A stretch of DNA of 64,000 nt. Source: Butyricimonas paravirosa. GTDB lineage: Bacteria; Bacteroidota; Bacteroidia; Bacteroidales; Marinifilaceae. The notes under the pieces were generated by a model that was given only the letters and a program-made list of their open reading frames with translations, was not told where the DNA came from and did no database searches. Shown here piece after piece: positions 15,388 through 23,830 of this stretch (position 1 is the first letter of the stretch; each line of letters begins with the position of its first letter). The position numbers and the translations under genes were made by a program. Location: assembly GCF_032878955.1 (NCBI RefSeq), contig NZ_CP043839.1, forward strand, positions 5,270,001-5,334,000, in the 5' to 3' direction.

Positions 15388-17955
15388 CTAGTCTTTGAAT
15401 AACTTGTCAATAGTCATGATTTGGTAATCGTAGAATGCGCGGGTAGCGGCATTTCCGGTTCCCCGTTTTTCTTTGTAAAGAGCTTGTACTTTTTTCAACA
15501 ATGATAACATGGCAGGACGTCCTACTGATGCAGGAAGTGTTGCAGCATTCATTGTCATGCGGAAGTAGTCATATTCTCCCAGATTACATGCCGCATGGCT
15601 ACAAAGTTTATGTTGGCTATTTACACTGTTTTCTAAAGTTGCCAATGCCTCGGTCGGATCGATAGAAGTAAGTCTTTTCGGTGCAGAGGCCGCAGGAGTA
15701 GCTTGAAGACCACTCATTTGGCAGGCAATGGTTACTAAAGCAGCTTGCAAGTTCATTTCTTCGTGAGAAAGTGAACGGGATGCAAGGGTCGGAGCCATAA
15801 GTAATTTATAAGCGTCATTTACATAAGCATCAAGCTTATAAGCGTCTTTTTGGCCGGAACGTTCTCCCTCGTATATACTACCAAGAGTAGCCGCATTGAA
15901 GATTTTACCTACCACAGCGTATTGTAATTGATCGTACATATTCGGGTTTAATTCCAATTTCTCTCTCAGGTCATTCGTGATCAACCATTTCGGGCAGGTC
16001 GTTACTTCGTTTACTAACCATTTGATCGCTTCTTGTTGTTTGGCTCTCGGGATGTATTTTTTAGCTACACCACCTTTGCCGTCTTGTACCAGGTCCGTGA
16101 ATTCAACACCACCGGGGTAAGCCAACACGTGGCTAAGCATTCTTTGGTACTGGCTCAGGATTCCATTGTAGTACATTTTTATGTCTTTATACGAGGCTCC
16201 CGGTTTGCTGCACCATTGTTCCAAGTTGTTCATGATGATCTTGAGGTTCTTGATACAAAGTGAATTGGCTTTCACGTGATCATCCCCTAAATCTTCTGTC
16301 TGGTCAGTCGGGTCAAGTGTCTGCGGGAATTGCTGCGCCCCGAAACGATACATCGGATCGTCAGATTTTTCTTCGATCCAGCTATTTAATGTTGCGACTT
16401 CGGCTTCCGGAGTATTAGCGTTCGGAATGATCCGGTAACCCCAGTTGATAGCGTAAATGTCGTATACTCCTAGCACTGGCGGAACGAGGTTTACACCGCG
16501 TTCGTAGTCTCCGGGTTGAGCCACGTAGTTGTTACGGGCGTAGTCCATGATACTCGGGGTGGTTCCGTATTTTTTCGTGAATGACGGACTGCGCAAAGAG
16601 TCCACGGGGAAAGAGTAACTTGCACCCATGTTGTGCATCAGACCTAACGTGTGTCCGATCTCGTGTGATGCCACGTAACGTAAAGATTCATTCATCACGT
16701 CGTCACTGAATACTTCCGTACGAACGCGAGGATCAACGGCTCCCGTCTGAACGAAACGCCAATCGTGTACAAGAGAGATCACGTTGTGATACCAGATCAC
16801 GTCTGCCACGAGAATTTCACCGCTACGAGGATCCACGTAACTCGGTCCCATAGCGTTAGCAGTAGGTGTTACGGCATAACGCACACAATTGTAACGAATA
16901 TCGTCCGGGTCAAAGTTCGGATCGTCGGTCGGGTAATCTTTGGCGATAACTACATTTTTGAAACCTGCTTTTTCGAAAGCGATGTTCCAGTCCTCGATAC
17001 CTTGTTTAACGGCACCTCTCCATTTTTCAGGGAAAGCATTATCCACGTAGAATACAATCGGTTTTACCGGTTCCACGAGTTCTCCGCGCAAGTAAGCAGC
17101 CATATCTTTCGGCTCGATTCTCCAACGGTGGATGAATTCGAAATCTTCCACACGGTCTTTATCGCTCGTGTAGAAGTTCCGGGGAGTACTGAAATAACCA
17201 ACACGTCTGTCTTTGTAACGCATGGGCATGGGATCTTTATCCAGTTCAACAATAGAACGACGAACAACAAGGGTAAGAGGACCGCTTTGTCCGTTATAGT
17301 TCATTTGAGAGGAGATTTCCATGTTTCGAGGGAAGTTCTTTACCTCTTTCACGCGAGATGCGGATGGGTCGAACATGGCGCTCGGTTTTTTACCCGTCAT
17401 CGGGCTGGAGCCCATCGGGGTAATACATTTTTCATCCCGTCCGAAGAACGCGGTCATGTCGATCAACAGCGTGTCACCCTTGGTGGCTTTCACCTCGAAG
17501 GTCTTCATGATCGGGTCATTGAAGTTCCGTTTGAAAGATGGGGCGATAGGATCACCTTCTCTTAACACGTCCTCACAAAGCACGGAGTGCATGTATACGT
17601 TCGTGGAATCCGTGGAGAAACGTACCATGAACGGATCGTCGATCATCTGGCCTGCCACGAAATCGGTCGGGGCGCTGGTTTCAGAAAGACGATTGGCAAT
17701 CAAGTAGATCTTGTCCAAGTTACGAGCCTGGATTGCCCACATTAAGGTTCCTTTCGGGGTGTAGTAAGCATCAATAACTCCCGGTAAGTGTTTAGCTCCT
17801 TTCACTTGCTTGTCGAAAGCAGATTCTTTAGGAGCAGGAGGTGTTGCGGTCTGTTCGGTTTTTGCTTTTTTCTTCTTTTTCTTGAAAGGGAAAGCTTGTG
17901 CCGTGGACCCTGCAAGTAATGACAGGGCGACAACCGCGAGTAAAATTTTCCTCAT
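15388..17955 (-). CDS. Secreted zinc-dependent metalloprotease (DUF5117/DUF5118/DUF4953 architecture)
   Basis: The 855-residue product starts with a clean signal peptide (MRKILLAVVALSLLAGSTAQ, cut after AQA) followed by a Lys-rich FPFKKKKKK stretch. The centre holds a metzincin zinc site HEIGHTLGLMHNMG (HExxHxxGxxH, first His about residue 429) and a downstream SIMDYARNNY, the Met-turn. The family is common in Bacteroidota, with N-terminal DUF5118 and DUF5117 regions and a C-terminal helical DUF4953 region. It is presumably a periplasmic or surface peptidase; substrates are unknown. The gene is monocistronic, ended by the hairpin at 15339, and divergent from the M48 gene at 18152. The many antisense frames over it are shadows. 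Confidence 0.93.
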   Translation of the reverse strand: MRKILLAVVALSLLAGSTAQAFPFKKKKKKAKTEQTATPPAPKESAFDKQVKGAKHLPGVIDAYYTPKGTLMWAIQARNLDKIYLIANRLSETSAPTDFVAGQMIDDPFMVRFSTDSTNVYMHSVLCEDVLREGDPIAPSFKRNFNDPIMKTFEVKATKGDTLLIDMTAFFGRDEKCITPMGSSPMTGKKPSAMFDPSASRVKEVKNFPRNMEISSQMNYNGQSGPLTLVVRRSIVELDKDPMPMRYKDRRVGYFSTPRNFYTSDKDRVEDFEFIHRWRIEPKDMAAYLRGELVEPVKPIVFYVDNAFPEKWRGAVKQGIEDWNIAFEKAGFKNVVIAKDYPTDDPNFDPDDIRYNCVRYAVTPTANAMGPSYVDPRSGEILVADVIWYHNVISLVHDWRFVQTGAVDPRVRTEVFSDDVMNESLRYVASHEIGHTLGLMHNMGASYSFPVDSLRSPSFTKKYGTTPSIMDYARNNYVAQPGDYERGVNLVPPVLGVYDIYAINWGYRIIPNANTPEAEVATLNSWIEEKSDDPMYRFGAQQFPQTLDPTDQTEDLGDDHVKANSLCIKNLKIIMNNLEQWCSKPGASYKDIKMYYNGILSQYQRMLSHVLAYPGGVEFTDLVQDGKGGVAKKYIPRAKQQEAIKWLVNEVTTCPKWLITNDLREKLELNPNMYDQLQYAVVGKIFNAATLGSIYEGERSGQKDAYKLDAYVNDAYKLLMAPTLASRSLSHEEMNLQAALVTIACQMSGLQATPAASAPKRLTSIDPTEALATLENSVNSQHKLCSHAACNLGEYDYFRMTMNAATLPASVGRPAMLSLLKKVQALYKEKRGTGNAATRAFYDYQIMTIDKLFKD

Positions 17956-18115
17956 AGTTCTCTTCGTTTAATCAATTAATTATATCTCGTTTATTAGATT
18001 TGTGTACATACATATTCATGTGCAACGTTTTCAACAGCGGGCGAAGGTATGTAAAAAAGAATCGAATTTATCTTACCGTTTTGTTAAAGTTTCATCCGAA
18101 AGACGATTATTATTG

Positions 18116-18123
18116 TACCTTTG
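18116..18123 (+). promoter_or_regulatory. Promoter -7 box of the M48 protease-cinA unit
   Basis: TACCTTTG at 18116-18123 is a perfect TAnnTTTG element 28 bases before the ATG at 18152. A TTTTG at 18079-18083 lies too far upstream (32 bases) for a normal -33 box. Confidence 0.6.
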
Positions 18124-18151
18124 CAAGCAATGAATCTTAAAAACAGATAAA

Positions 18152-19393
18152 ATGAGTTCCGAAACCATATTTTTTATCATTGTTGTTTTCCTGTGCTTGG
18201 ATTTCGTGTTGGAGAGAGTATTGGAGTCTTTGAATTCTAAACATATGTCTCCCGTGTTACCTGATAGTCTGAAGGGAATTTATGACGAGAAGGAATACAG
18301 TCGGTTTCAATCCTACAAGCGGGAAAACGGGAGGTTGGATAGTTGGAGTTCCGGGGTCGGCTTTGTCGTGATGATCGTGTTTCTCGTGGCAGGAGGTTTC
18401 GGGTGGTATAATAGTTGGGTGGTTTCTTTGACGGATAGTGTGGTTTGGCAGACCATTCTTTTCGTGGTGGGGCTTTCCGTGGTCTCTTCCGTGTTGGATA
18501 TACCTTTTGATTATTACGCGACTTTCCGGATAGAGGAAAAGTATGGTTTTAACAAGACTACGAGGCGGGTCTACTGGTTGGATACGGTGAAAGAGTTGGT
18601 TCTTTCGTTGGTATTGGGAGGGGTATTGTTAGCACTTGTGGTGTGGTTCTACACGTGGGCGGGGACTTATTTTTGGTTGTACGCTTGGGGTGCTGTTACC
18701 CTGTTTTCCGTGTTTATGGCCATGTTCTACTCGCAACTGATCGTACCTTTGTTTAATAAGCAGACGCCTTTACAGGAAGGTGCGTTGAGGGATAAGATAC
18801 AGGCTTTTGCGGGGAAAGTCGGGTTCAAATTGGATAATATATACGTGATTGACGGGTCGAAACGCTCCACGAAAGCAAATGCTTATTTCACGGGGCTGGG
18901 GCCTAAAAAGCGGGTCGTGTTGTATGACACGCTGATTGACGAGTTGACGGAAGAGGAAATTGTGGCCGTGCTGGCTCATGAGGTCGGGCATTACAAGAAA
19001 CGACACACGTTACGTTCTATGGTGGTTTCCGTGATACAGATGGGAGTGCTTTTCTGGTTGTTTTCCTTGTGCGTGAATAATGCGGCTTTGTCAGAGGCGC
19101 TGGGCGGGGACCGGGCATATTTCCAGCTGGGATTAATCGCTTTTGCCATTTTGTATTCTCCCGTGAATTTGATTTTGGGGGTCGGGATGAACGTGTGGTC
19201 CCGGAGTAACGAGTACGAGGCGGATGCTTTTGCGGCCCGGTATTACAAGGGGGATTATTTGGTGTCCGGTTTGAAGAAAATATCGGTGAAGTCGTTAAGT
19301 AATTTGACGCCCCATCCCTTGTACGAGTATATCTATTATTCTCATCCGTCGTTATTGAAACGGATAGATGCTATAAAACGTATTCACGAATAA
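18152..19393 (+). CDS. M48 family metalloprotease, CAAX protease 1 (Ste24)-like
   Basis: This 413-residue membrane protease has about seven hydrophobic helices and the zinc motif HEVGHYKKRH (first His about residue 276), with the third ligand Glu in SNEYEADAFAARYY. The N-terminal 'VLERVLESLNSKHMSPVLPDSL' region and the 'NKTTRRVYWLDTVKELVLSL' loop are typical of the peptidase family M48A N-terminal domain seen in Ste24. In bacteria these proteases are thought to act on membrane proteins during envelope stress. The cinA gene starts 12 bases downstream, so both are probably in one transcript from the promoter at 18116. Confidence 0.93.
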   Translation: MSSETIFFIIVVFLCLDFVLERVLESLNSKHMSPVLPDSLKGIYDEKEYSRFQSYKRENGRLDSWSSGVGFVVMIVFLVAGGFGWYNSWVVSLTDSVVWQTILFVVGLSVVSSVLDIPFDYYATFRIEEKYGFNKTTRRVYWLDTVKELVLSLVLGGVLLALVVWFYTWAGTYFWLYAWGAVTLFSVFMAMFYSQLIVPLFNKQTPLQEGALRDKIQAFAGKVGFKLDNIYVIDGSKRSTKANAYFTGLGPKKRVVLYDTLIDELTEEEIVAVLAHEVGHYKKRHTLRSMVVSVIQMGVLFWLFSLCVNNAALSEALGGDRAYFQLGLIAFAILYSPVNLILGVGMNVWSRSNEYEADAFAARYYKGDYLVSGLKKISVKSLSNLTPHPLYEYIYYSHPSLLKRIDAIKRIHE

Positions 19394-19405
19394 AAATATA
19401 AACGA

Positions 19406-20650
19406 ATGAAAGCTATTATTATTACTATCGGGGACGAGATTCTGTTAGGACAGATTCTGGACACGAATTCACAATATATTTCGAGGCAGTTGACCCGTTT
19501 GGGGGCCGAGGTGGCGGATATTTTGTCTATTGCTGATCAGCGGGAGGAGATTTGGCAGTGGGTGGATTATGCGATGAAACAGGCGGAACTAATCATCGTG
19601 ACCGGGGGATTGGGACCGACAAAGGATGACGTGACGAAAAAGGTGCTGGCAGAATATTTCGATACTCGTTTGGTGATGAATGAAGACGTGTTAAAATGGA
19701 TCGGGAAGTTGCTGGAGAACGGGGGAATGAGGATGAACGAGGGGAATCGTAGTCAGGCTATCCTACCGGAATCGGCCAAAATTCTTTACAATCGGAAAGG
19801 GACGGCTTCCGGGATGTGGTTTGAACGGGACGGAAAGGTTTTGGTGTCTCTGCCGGGTGTTCCTTTCGAGATGGAGGATTTGATGATCCAGTGCGTGATC
19901 CCGGAATTGCAGCGCTTGTATCCGCATTTGCATCTGGATTACAGGATGTTGAAAGTGTATGACATCCCGGAATCGGAGTTGGCTCTTTTGTTGGAGAAAT
20001 GGGAAGAACATTTGCCGGAAGGGTTCAGCTTGGCTTACCTGCCGTCGCCGGGATTTGTAAAGTTGCGCCTGACGGCTAAGGGGGATCAGGTTTTTAACCT
20101 GGATGCCCGTTACGATAGCTTGAAAGAGGCTCTTGAAGGCCAGCGTTACACGGAAGGAGAGAATGGCGGGACGGAACGGGAGCTTGGGGAATTACTGATG
20201 TTGAAGGGAAAGACGATTGCCACGGCAGAGAGTTGCACGGGTGGAAATATTGCGGCTCAGCTCACGTCGATAGCCGGTTCTTCCGCCTACTTTAGAGGGA
20301 GCGTGGTGGCGTATGCCAATGACGTGAAGGAACGGGTGCTGGGAGTTCGTCCTGAAAGTTTGGAACAATTCGGGGCTGTCAGTGAACCCGTGGTACGGCA
20401 GATGGCAGAAGGAGCCCGCCGTTTGATCGGGACGGATTATGCCGTTTCTACTTCCGGAATTGCCGGGCCGACTGGCGGTACGGCGGAGAAACCGGTGGGA
20501 ACCGTGTGGATCGGGGTTGCCGGACCGGAAAGAACGATTGCTCGCAAGTTCGTGTTCTCGTTTACCCGTGAAAGAAATATTGGTAAGGCCACGATGAAGG
20601 CGATTGAAATGGTTATCGAAGAAGTGCGTAACGGGGCAGTAAATAGATGA
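19406..20650 (+). CDS. cinA: CinA-family nicotinamide-nucleotide amidohydrolase / ADP-ribose pyrophosphatase
   Basis: The 414-residue product has both CinA domains. The N-terminal MoCF-like domain begins IIITIGDEILLGQILDTNSQ and contains ITGGLGPTKDDVTKKVLAEY (here VTGGLGPTKDDVT). The C-terminal PncC domain has AESCTGGNIAAQLTSIAGSS and YAVSTSGIAGPTGGTAEKPV. Family members hydrolyse ADP-ribose and deamidate nicotinamide mononucleotide, recycling pyridine nucleotides. Despite the historical 'competence/damage-inducible' label there is no competence or recA gene close by. It is probably co-transcribed with the M48 gene 12 bases upstream. Confidence 0.95.
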   Translation: MKAIIITIGDEILLGQILDTNSQYISRQLTRLGAEVADILSIADQREEIWQWVDYAMKQAELIIVTGGLGPTKDDVTKKVLAEYFDTRLVMNEDVLKWIGKLLENGGMRMNEGNRSQAILPESAKILYNRKGTASGMWFERDGKVLVSLPGVPFEMEDLMIQCVIPELQRLYPHLHLDYRMLKVYDIPESELALLLEKWEEHLPEGFSLAYLPSPGFVKLRLTAKGDQVFNLDARYDSLKEALEGQRYTEGENGGTERELGELLMLKGKTIATAESCTGGNIAAQLTSIAGSSAYFRGSVVAYANDVKERVLGVRPESLEQFGAVSEPVVRQMAEGARRLIGTDYAVSTSGIAGPTGGTAEKPVGTVWIGVAGPERTIARKFVFSFTRERNIGKATMKAIEMVIEEVRNGAVNR

Positions 20651-20745
20651 ATTGTTTATAAAGTGAATCCGTCGTGAATCATAGTAAAAAGGCGGGTCTC
20701 GGTAAACTTTTTTGTATTTCATGTTCCTATTTCGAAAATATAAAT

Positions 20746-20753
20746 TACATTTG
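20746..20753 (+). promoter_or_regulatory. Promoter -7 box of a structured small RNA
   Basis: TACATTTG at 20746-20753 is a perfect TAnnTTTG element. GTTCC at 20723-20727 lies at about the right distance for a -33 box but has TTC instead of TTG. Transcription would start near 20758-20760, at the left arm of the long-range stem described for the RNA. Confidence 0.6.
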
Positions 20754-20756
20754 CAC

Positions 20757-20880
20757 ATCTCACTCAGAAAATAATACAACGTGTAGCAACGCTGAAGGTA
20801 TTATAAAGCCTCCGGTGCGTGGCTATGCGTAGTGTTAAATTTTGGGTGAGATCTTAATTTACAGTCCGGAGGCTTTTATG
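20757..20880 (+). ncRNA. Candidate structured small RNA, possibly 6S-like
   Basis: No protein frame fits this stretch. The left end ATCTCACTC (20757-20765) pairs perfectly (one G-U) with GGGTGAGAT (20844-20852). Inside it ATAATAC (20771-20777) pairs with GTATTAT (20798-20804) and closes a loop with AGC-AAC-GCT. A third helix joins AAAGCCTCCGG (20805-20815) to CCGGAGGCTTT (20866-20876), followed by a T-rich run. The first and third helices interleave, so they form either a pseudoknot or two alternative folds, the latter ending in a terminator. A short 5'-3' closing stem enclosing a large internal region recalls 6S RNA, and a Bacteroidales RNA family of this kind is known, but I cannot align it here. 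A 10-codon frame (20825) lies within it. Confidence 0.5.
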
Positions 20881-20952
20881 TTTTGTATGTAATGTAAATA
20901 ATACATATTGATATTGTTCGTAGGGTAACAATTTTAAAATTCTAATTTCACT

Positions 20953-20990
20953 AAAATAGCGGGGCCGTGATGGTCACCCGCTTTTCTTTT
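20953..20990 (+). terminator. Hairpin with T-rich tail before the DIFG-repeat gene
   Basis: AGCGGG at 20958-20963 pairs with CCCGCT at 20977-20982, with GCC/GGT able to extend the stem inside; an A-rich tract precedes and TTTTCTTTT follows. It would isolate the repeat-protein gene from upstream transcription. The T-run also supplies the -33 box of the next promoter. Confidence 0.7.
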
Positions 20991-21018
20991 GCGTTTGGCA
21001 GGAATTTTGTTATATTTG
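20987..21018 (+). promoter_or_regulatory. Promoter of the DIFG-repeat protein gene
   Basis: TTTTG at 20987-20991 and TATATTTG at 21011-21018 are separated by 19 bases, a full match to the Bacteroidota consensus. The ATG at 21036 lies 17 bases downstream, so the leader is about 10 bases long. Confidence 0.75.
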
Positions 21019-21035
21019 AGGAATAAATCTTTGCT

Positions 21036-22103
21036 ATGAGAAAGTTTACATTGTTACTATTTTTCGTTGTTCTTTGGTCGTTTTCTTACGCTCAGATGGG
21101 TGGAGAACAATATTTTGTTGATATACATGGTGATTTGCGTTATGAATCTCGGGATAGATTTCAAGCATCACTTTCCACGAATATCTTCGGGGATAAGGTT
21201 TACAAGGATAATCGGGGAAATGAGGTGAAATATTCGAAGACGATGTGGGAGAAGGTGCCGGGGAAGGATAGACCTTATTTTGAAGATTTCTTGTTCTCTG
21301 AACTGATACATAAATATCGGGATCGGAGAAACGTGCATGAGGTGTATGAAATCGATATTTTTGGAGATGCACGATACCGGAATAATCAGGGACAATCCAT
21401 GACATTAAGGCGGAATATTATGGGGGAGTTGGAATATTCCAGTAACGAGTTTCGAGCCACGTTAGGAAAAGATATTTTTGATAATATAATATACAAGGAT
21501 AACCGGGGAAATAAGGTGACCTATTCAAAAGAGTTTCTTGACAAGTTCCGAAGAGGAAGGCATAGAGGAGACAGGAATGTCGAAGAGTTTTTGTTGTTAG
21601 GATTAGCCAAAGATGTCGGGAAAAAGAAAAATTACACGGAAGAGTATACCGTGGATATATTCGGAAATGTTGAATACAAGAATAGCGAGGGACGTCGGGT
21701 TTCGATAAAGAAAGATATTTTTGATGGTTTCGAGTATAAGGATAACCAGGGGGTAAGTCTTTCTATCCGGAAGGATATTTTTGATCATGTGCAGGTAAAT
21801 GATGGCAGGGGAAATAAAGTGGATGTCGGGAGAGATATTTTCGGAGATCTCCAGGTGAAAGATAATAAGGGAAATAAATGGAGTGTAGAACGGGATATAT
21901 TCGGAGATTTAAAGTTTCGTCATAATTATAAAGAGTGTGCAACTTTGAAGAAGAATATTTTTGATGAGAGAGAATATTCCGATAATAAGGGGAATAAAGT
22001 CAAGTATTCGAAGGAGTCGTGGGATAAGATGATAAAGAGGTACGGGGATGACGAGAAGGTTTTTTCGATGTTGTTAAAAAAGTTTTTCGTGGAATATCGT
22101 TAA
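21036..22103 (+). CDS. Secreted DIFG-repeat protein
   Basis: I do not recognise this 355-residue family. A signal peptide (MRKFTLLLFFVVLWSFSYAQ) is followed by at least eleven copies of a motif of about 20 residues, centred on (D/N)IFG(D/N)xxYKDNxGNKVxxxK. Copies begin near residues 29, 49, 107, 127, 146, 207, 227, 247, 267, 287 and 307; the last six are spaced exactly 20 apart. The repeats are grouped in three blocks of two, three and six, and each block ends with the same cap: YSK, then a helix with a Trp or Leu and Lys, then a F(L/S)xLLxK-like helix (near 65-93, 162-192 and 323-351). The motif suggests short beta hairpins stacked in a solenoid. It has its own promoter and terminator-bounded unit. 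Surface or periplasmic binding is a guess. Confidence 0.8.
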   Translation: MRKFTLLLFFVVLWSFSYAQMGGEQYFVDIHGDLRYESRDRFQASLSTNIFGDKVYKDNRGNEVKYSKTMWEKVPGKDRPYFEDFLFSELIHKYRDRRNVHEVYEIDIFGDARYRNNQGQSMTLRRNIMGELEYSSNEFRATLGKDIFDNIIYKDNRGNKVTYSKEFLDKFRRGRHRGDRNVEEFLLLGLAKDVGKKKNYTEEYTVDIFGNVEYKNSEGRRVSIKKDIFDGFEYKDNQGVSLSIRKDIFDHVQVNDGRGNKVDVGRDIFGDLQVKDNKGNKWSVERDIFGDLKFRHNYKECATLKKNIFDEREYSDNKGNKVKYSKESWDKMIKRYGDDEKVFSMLLKKFFVEYR

Positions 22104-22460
22104 GACCTTTTGTCATGCGATTGGGATTTTGGCATATACTATGGCGATGATTGTATTGTAGTCTGTCAATAAGGCAGGCGTGCGTGTTAGAGGTGTGTTG
22201 ATTTGCAATTTTTTTACGTTCTTAATTTTAGCTTTATGGGTATATTTATGTCGATTGTCGTGTTTTATTAACAAAAAGATATTGTTTTTGGCATAATATT
22301 TGTTAATTATCTCCTTGTTTGAATTGGTATAAAGTTAATTAAAATTTTTAGTGTGATTTTTTCCTATGGGAGTGTAACATTTTTAAACGAAGTCCCGTAT
22401 TTCGAGTGTTATTTAAGATCAGCTTAGATATATAACAAGCAAACAATAGTTAACAAACAG
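22104..22460. other. AT-rich intergenic region before the OmpA-family gene
   Basis: I see no gene, clear hairpin or perfect TAnnTTTG box in these 357 bases. The nearest promoter-like words are TATATTTA at about 22241 and AATATTTG at about 22294. The AT-rich character and length fit a long leader for a highly expressed outer-membrane protein. Confidence 0.4.
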
Positions 22461-23651
22461 ATGATGAATATGAAAAAGACGTTTATTTTGTTATTTGTAG
22501 CGATTTTGCCGTTATTGGCTAGTGCACAAAAAGAAGAGGTAAAAGTGACTGTGGTAGAAGAAGAATCTACGGCTCCATGGCGTGGCTTCGTTACCAATAA
22601 ATTTTGGGATAACTGGTTTATTTCAATAGGTGCCGGTGGGCAAGTTTACTTTGGAGAAAGTGATAGTAAGGATGATTTCGGGCGTCGGATTACCCCGGCA
22701 TTTGATTTCTCCGTGGGGAAATGGCTGATGCCGACATTAGGGATTCGGGCTCAAGTTGGTGGTTTCACGTTAAAAGGTTTGACTGCTGATCCTGCTAATA
22801 TTTACGCTAAGGGTCCTTCTCGTGTAGACGGATATTACAAACAAAAATGGCAACAGTTTAACGTGCATGTTGATGGATTATTGAATCTTTCTAACTGGAT
22901 CGGTGGTTACCGTACGGATCGTTTCTACGAGGCAGTTCCGTTTGCCGGTTTTGGTATGATTCATGGTTGTTCTTCCGTGGACAACACGAAGTTCATGTTC
23001 GTGGCAGGTTTGATCAATAAGATGCGTTTATCTAACGCTTTTGACTTTAACATCGAAATCAAGGGTAGTTTGGTTCCCCAGGCATTTGACGGTGATACCG
23101 GCGGCAGCAAGGGAGAAGGTATTTTGGGTGTAACAGCCGGATTTACTTATAAATTCAACCAGCGTAATTTTAGAAGAGAGAAACCGACAGAAATCATTTC
23201 TACCGGAGTTTCACCAGAAATGTTGAGTGCTGCCGAGGCTAAATTGGCAGAGCAAATTCGTCGGGCAGATCGTTTGCAGGATGAGTTGAATCAAGCTCGT
23301 AAGGCTCAACCGCAAGTTGTTAAAGAGGTAAAAGCAGCCCCGTTGGCTATTTTCTTCAATATCAACAAAGCAAACATTACCGCCAAGGAAATGATTAACT
23401 TGAAATACTACGCAGAGATTATCAAGAACAATCCGAATCAAGTTTACAGAGTTACCGGATACGCAGACAAAGCAACTGGTACTCCTGCTTACAATCAGAA
23501 GTTAAGCGAGAAACGCGCTCAGAACGTGGCAGACGCTTTAGTGAAGAAATTTGGAGTTAAGGCCAGTCAATTGCAAGTCGTTGGCAAGGGTGGTGTTGAC
23601 AATCTTTACGAGGGTGGAGTTCAATTGAGCCGCGTGGTTATCGTTGAATGA
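22461..23651 (+). CDS. OmpA-family outer membrane protein
   Basis: The 396-residue product starts with a signal peptide (MKKTFILLFVAILPLLASAQ after three optional residues) and an N-terminal region with amphipathic strands and the Trp/Gly-rich phrase DNWFISIGAGGQVYFGESDS, typical of an eight-stranded OmpA barrel. A coiled-coil linker (about 260-290) precedes a peptidoglycan-binding OmpA/MotB domain with FFNINKANITAKEMINLKYY, VTGYADKATGTPAYNQKLSE and 'KRAQNVADALVKKFGV'. It probably tethers the outer membrane to the cell wall. The start is ambiguous among ATG codons at 22461, 22464 and 22470. It is monocistronic and followed by a hairpin at 23691. Confidence 0.93.
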   Translation: MMNMKKTFILLFVAILPLLASAQKEEVKVTVVEEESTAPWRGFVTNKFWDNWFISIGAGGQVYFGESDSKDDFGRRITPAFDFSVGKWLMPTLGIRAQVGGFTLKGLTADPANIYAKGPSRVDGYYKQKWQQFNVHVDGLLNLSNWIGGYRTDRFYEAVPFAGFGMIHGCSSVDNTKFMFVAGLINKMRLSNAFDFNIEIKGSLVPQAFDGDTGGSKGEGILGVTAGFTYKFNQRNFRREKPTEIISTGVSPEMLSAAEAKLAEQIRRADRLQDELNQARKAQPQVVKEVKAAPLAIFFNINKANITAKEMINLKYYAEIIKNNPNQVYRVTGYADKATGTPAYNQKLSEKRAQNVADALVKKFGVKASQLQVVGKGGVDNLYEGGVQLSRVVIVE

Positions 23652-23690
23652 TATTAAAACTACATAACTACTAACCATTTATACATTTTA

Positions 23691-23733
23691 GAGGCCGGGG
23701 TAAAGGGTGATACTTTTATCCCGGTCTTATTTT
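23691..23733 (+). terminator. Terminator of the OmpA-family gene
   Basis: GGCCGGGGTAAA (about 23693-23704) pairs with TTTTATCCCGGTC (about 23714-23726), followed by TTATTTTATT. It lies 40 bases after the stop codon. Confidence 0.8.
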
Positions 23734-23796
23734 ATTGCTCTTGCGGTTTTATATAACTTTTAGCTTTTCGCTTTCAGCTTTTCGCTTAATTAGTTG

Positions 23797-23804
23797 TATC
23801 TTTG
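23797..23804 (+). promoter_or_regulatory. Promoter -7 box of the SlyD-like gene
   Basis: TATCTTTG at 23797-23804 is a perfect TAnnTTTG element 26 bases before the ATG at 23831. The upstream sequence is made of repeated AGCTTTTCGCTTTC words without a clear -33 box. Confidence 0.55.
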
Positions 23805-23830
23805 CCCGTGAATAATTAAAAAACAGAGAA

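Noticed and set aside
16765..17565. Plus-strand 266-codon frame antisense to the zinc metalloprotease
   Set aside because: It is a shadow of the metalloprotease coding strand, with a His/Arg/Thr-rich composition typical of antisense frames.
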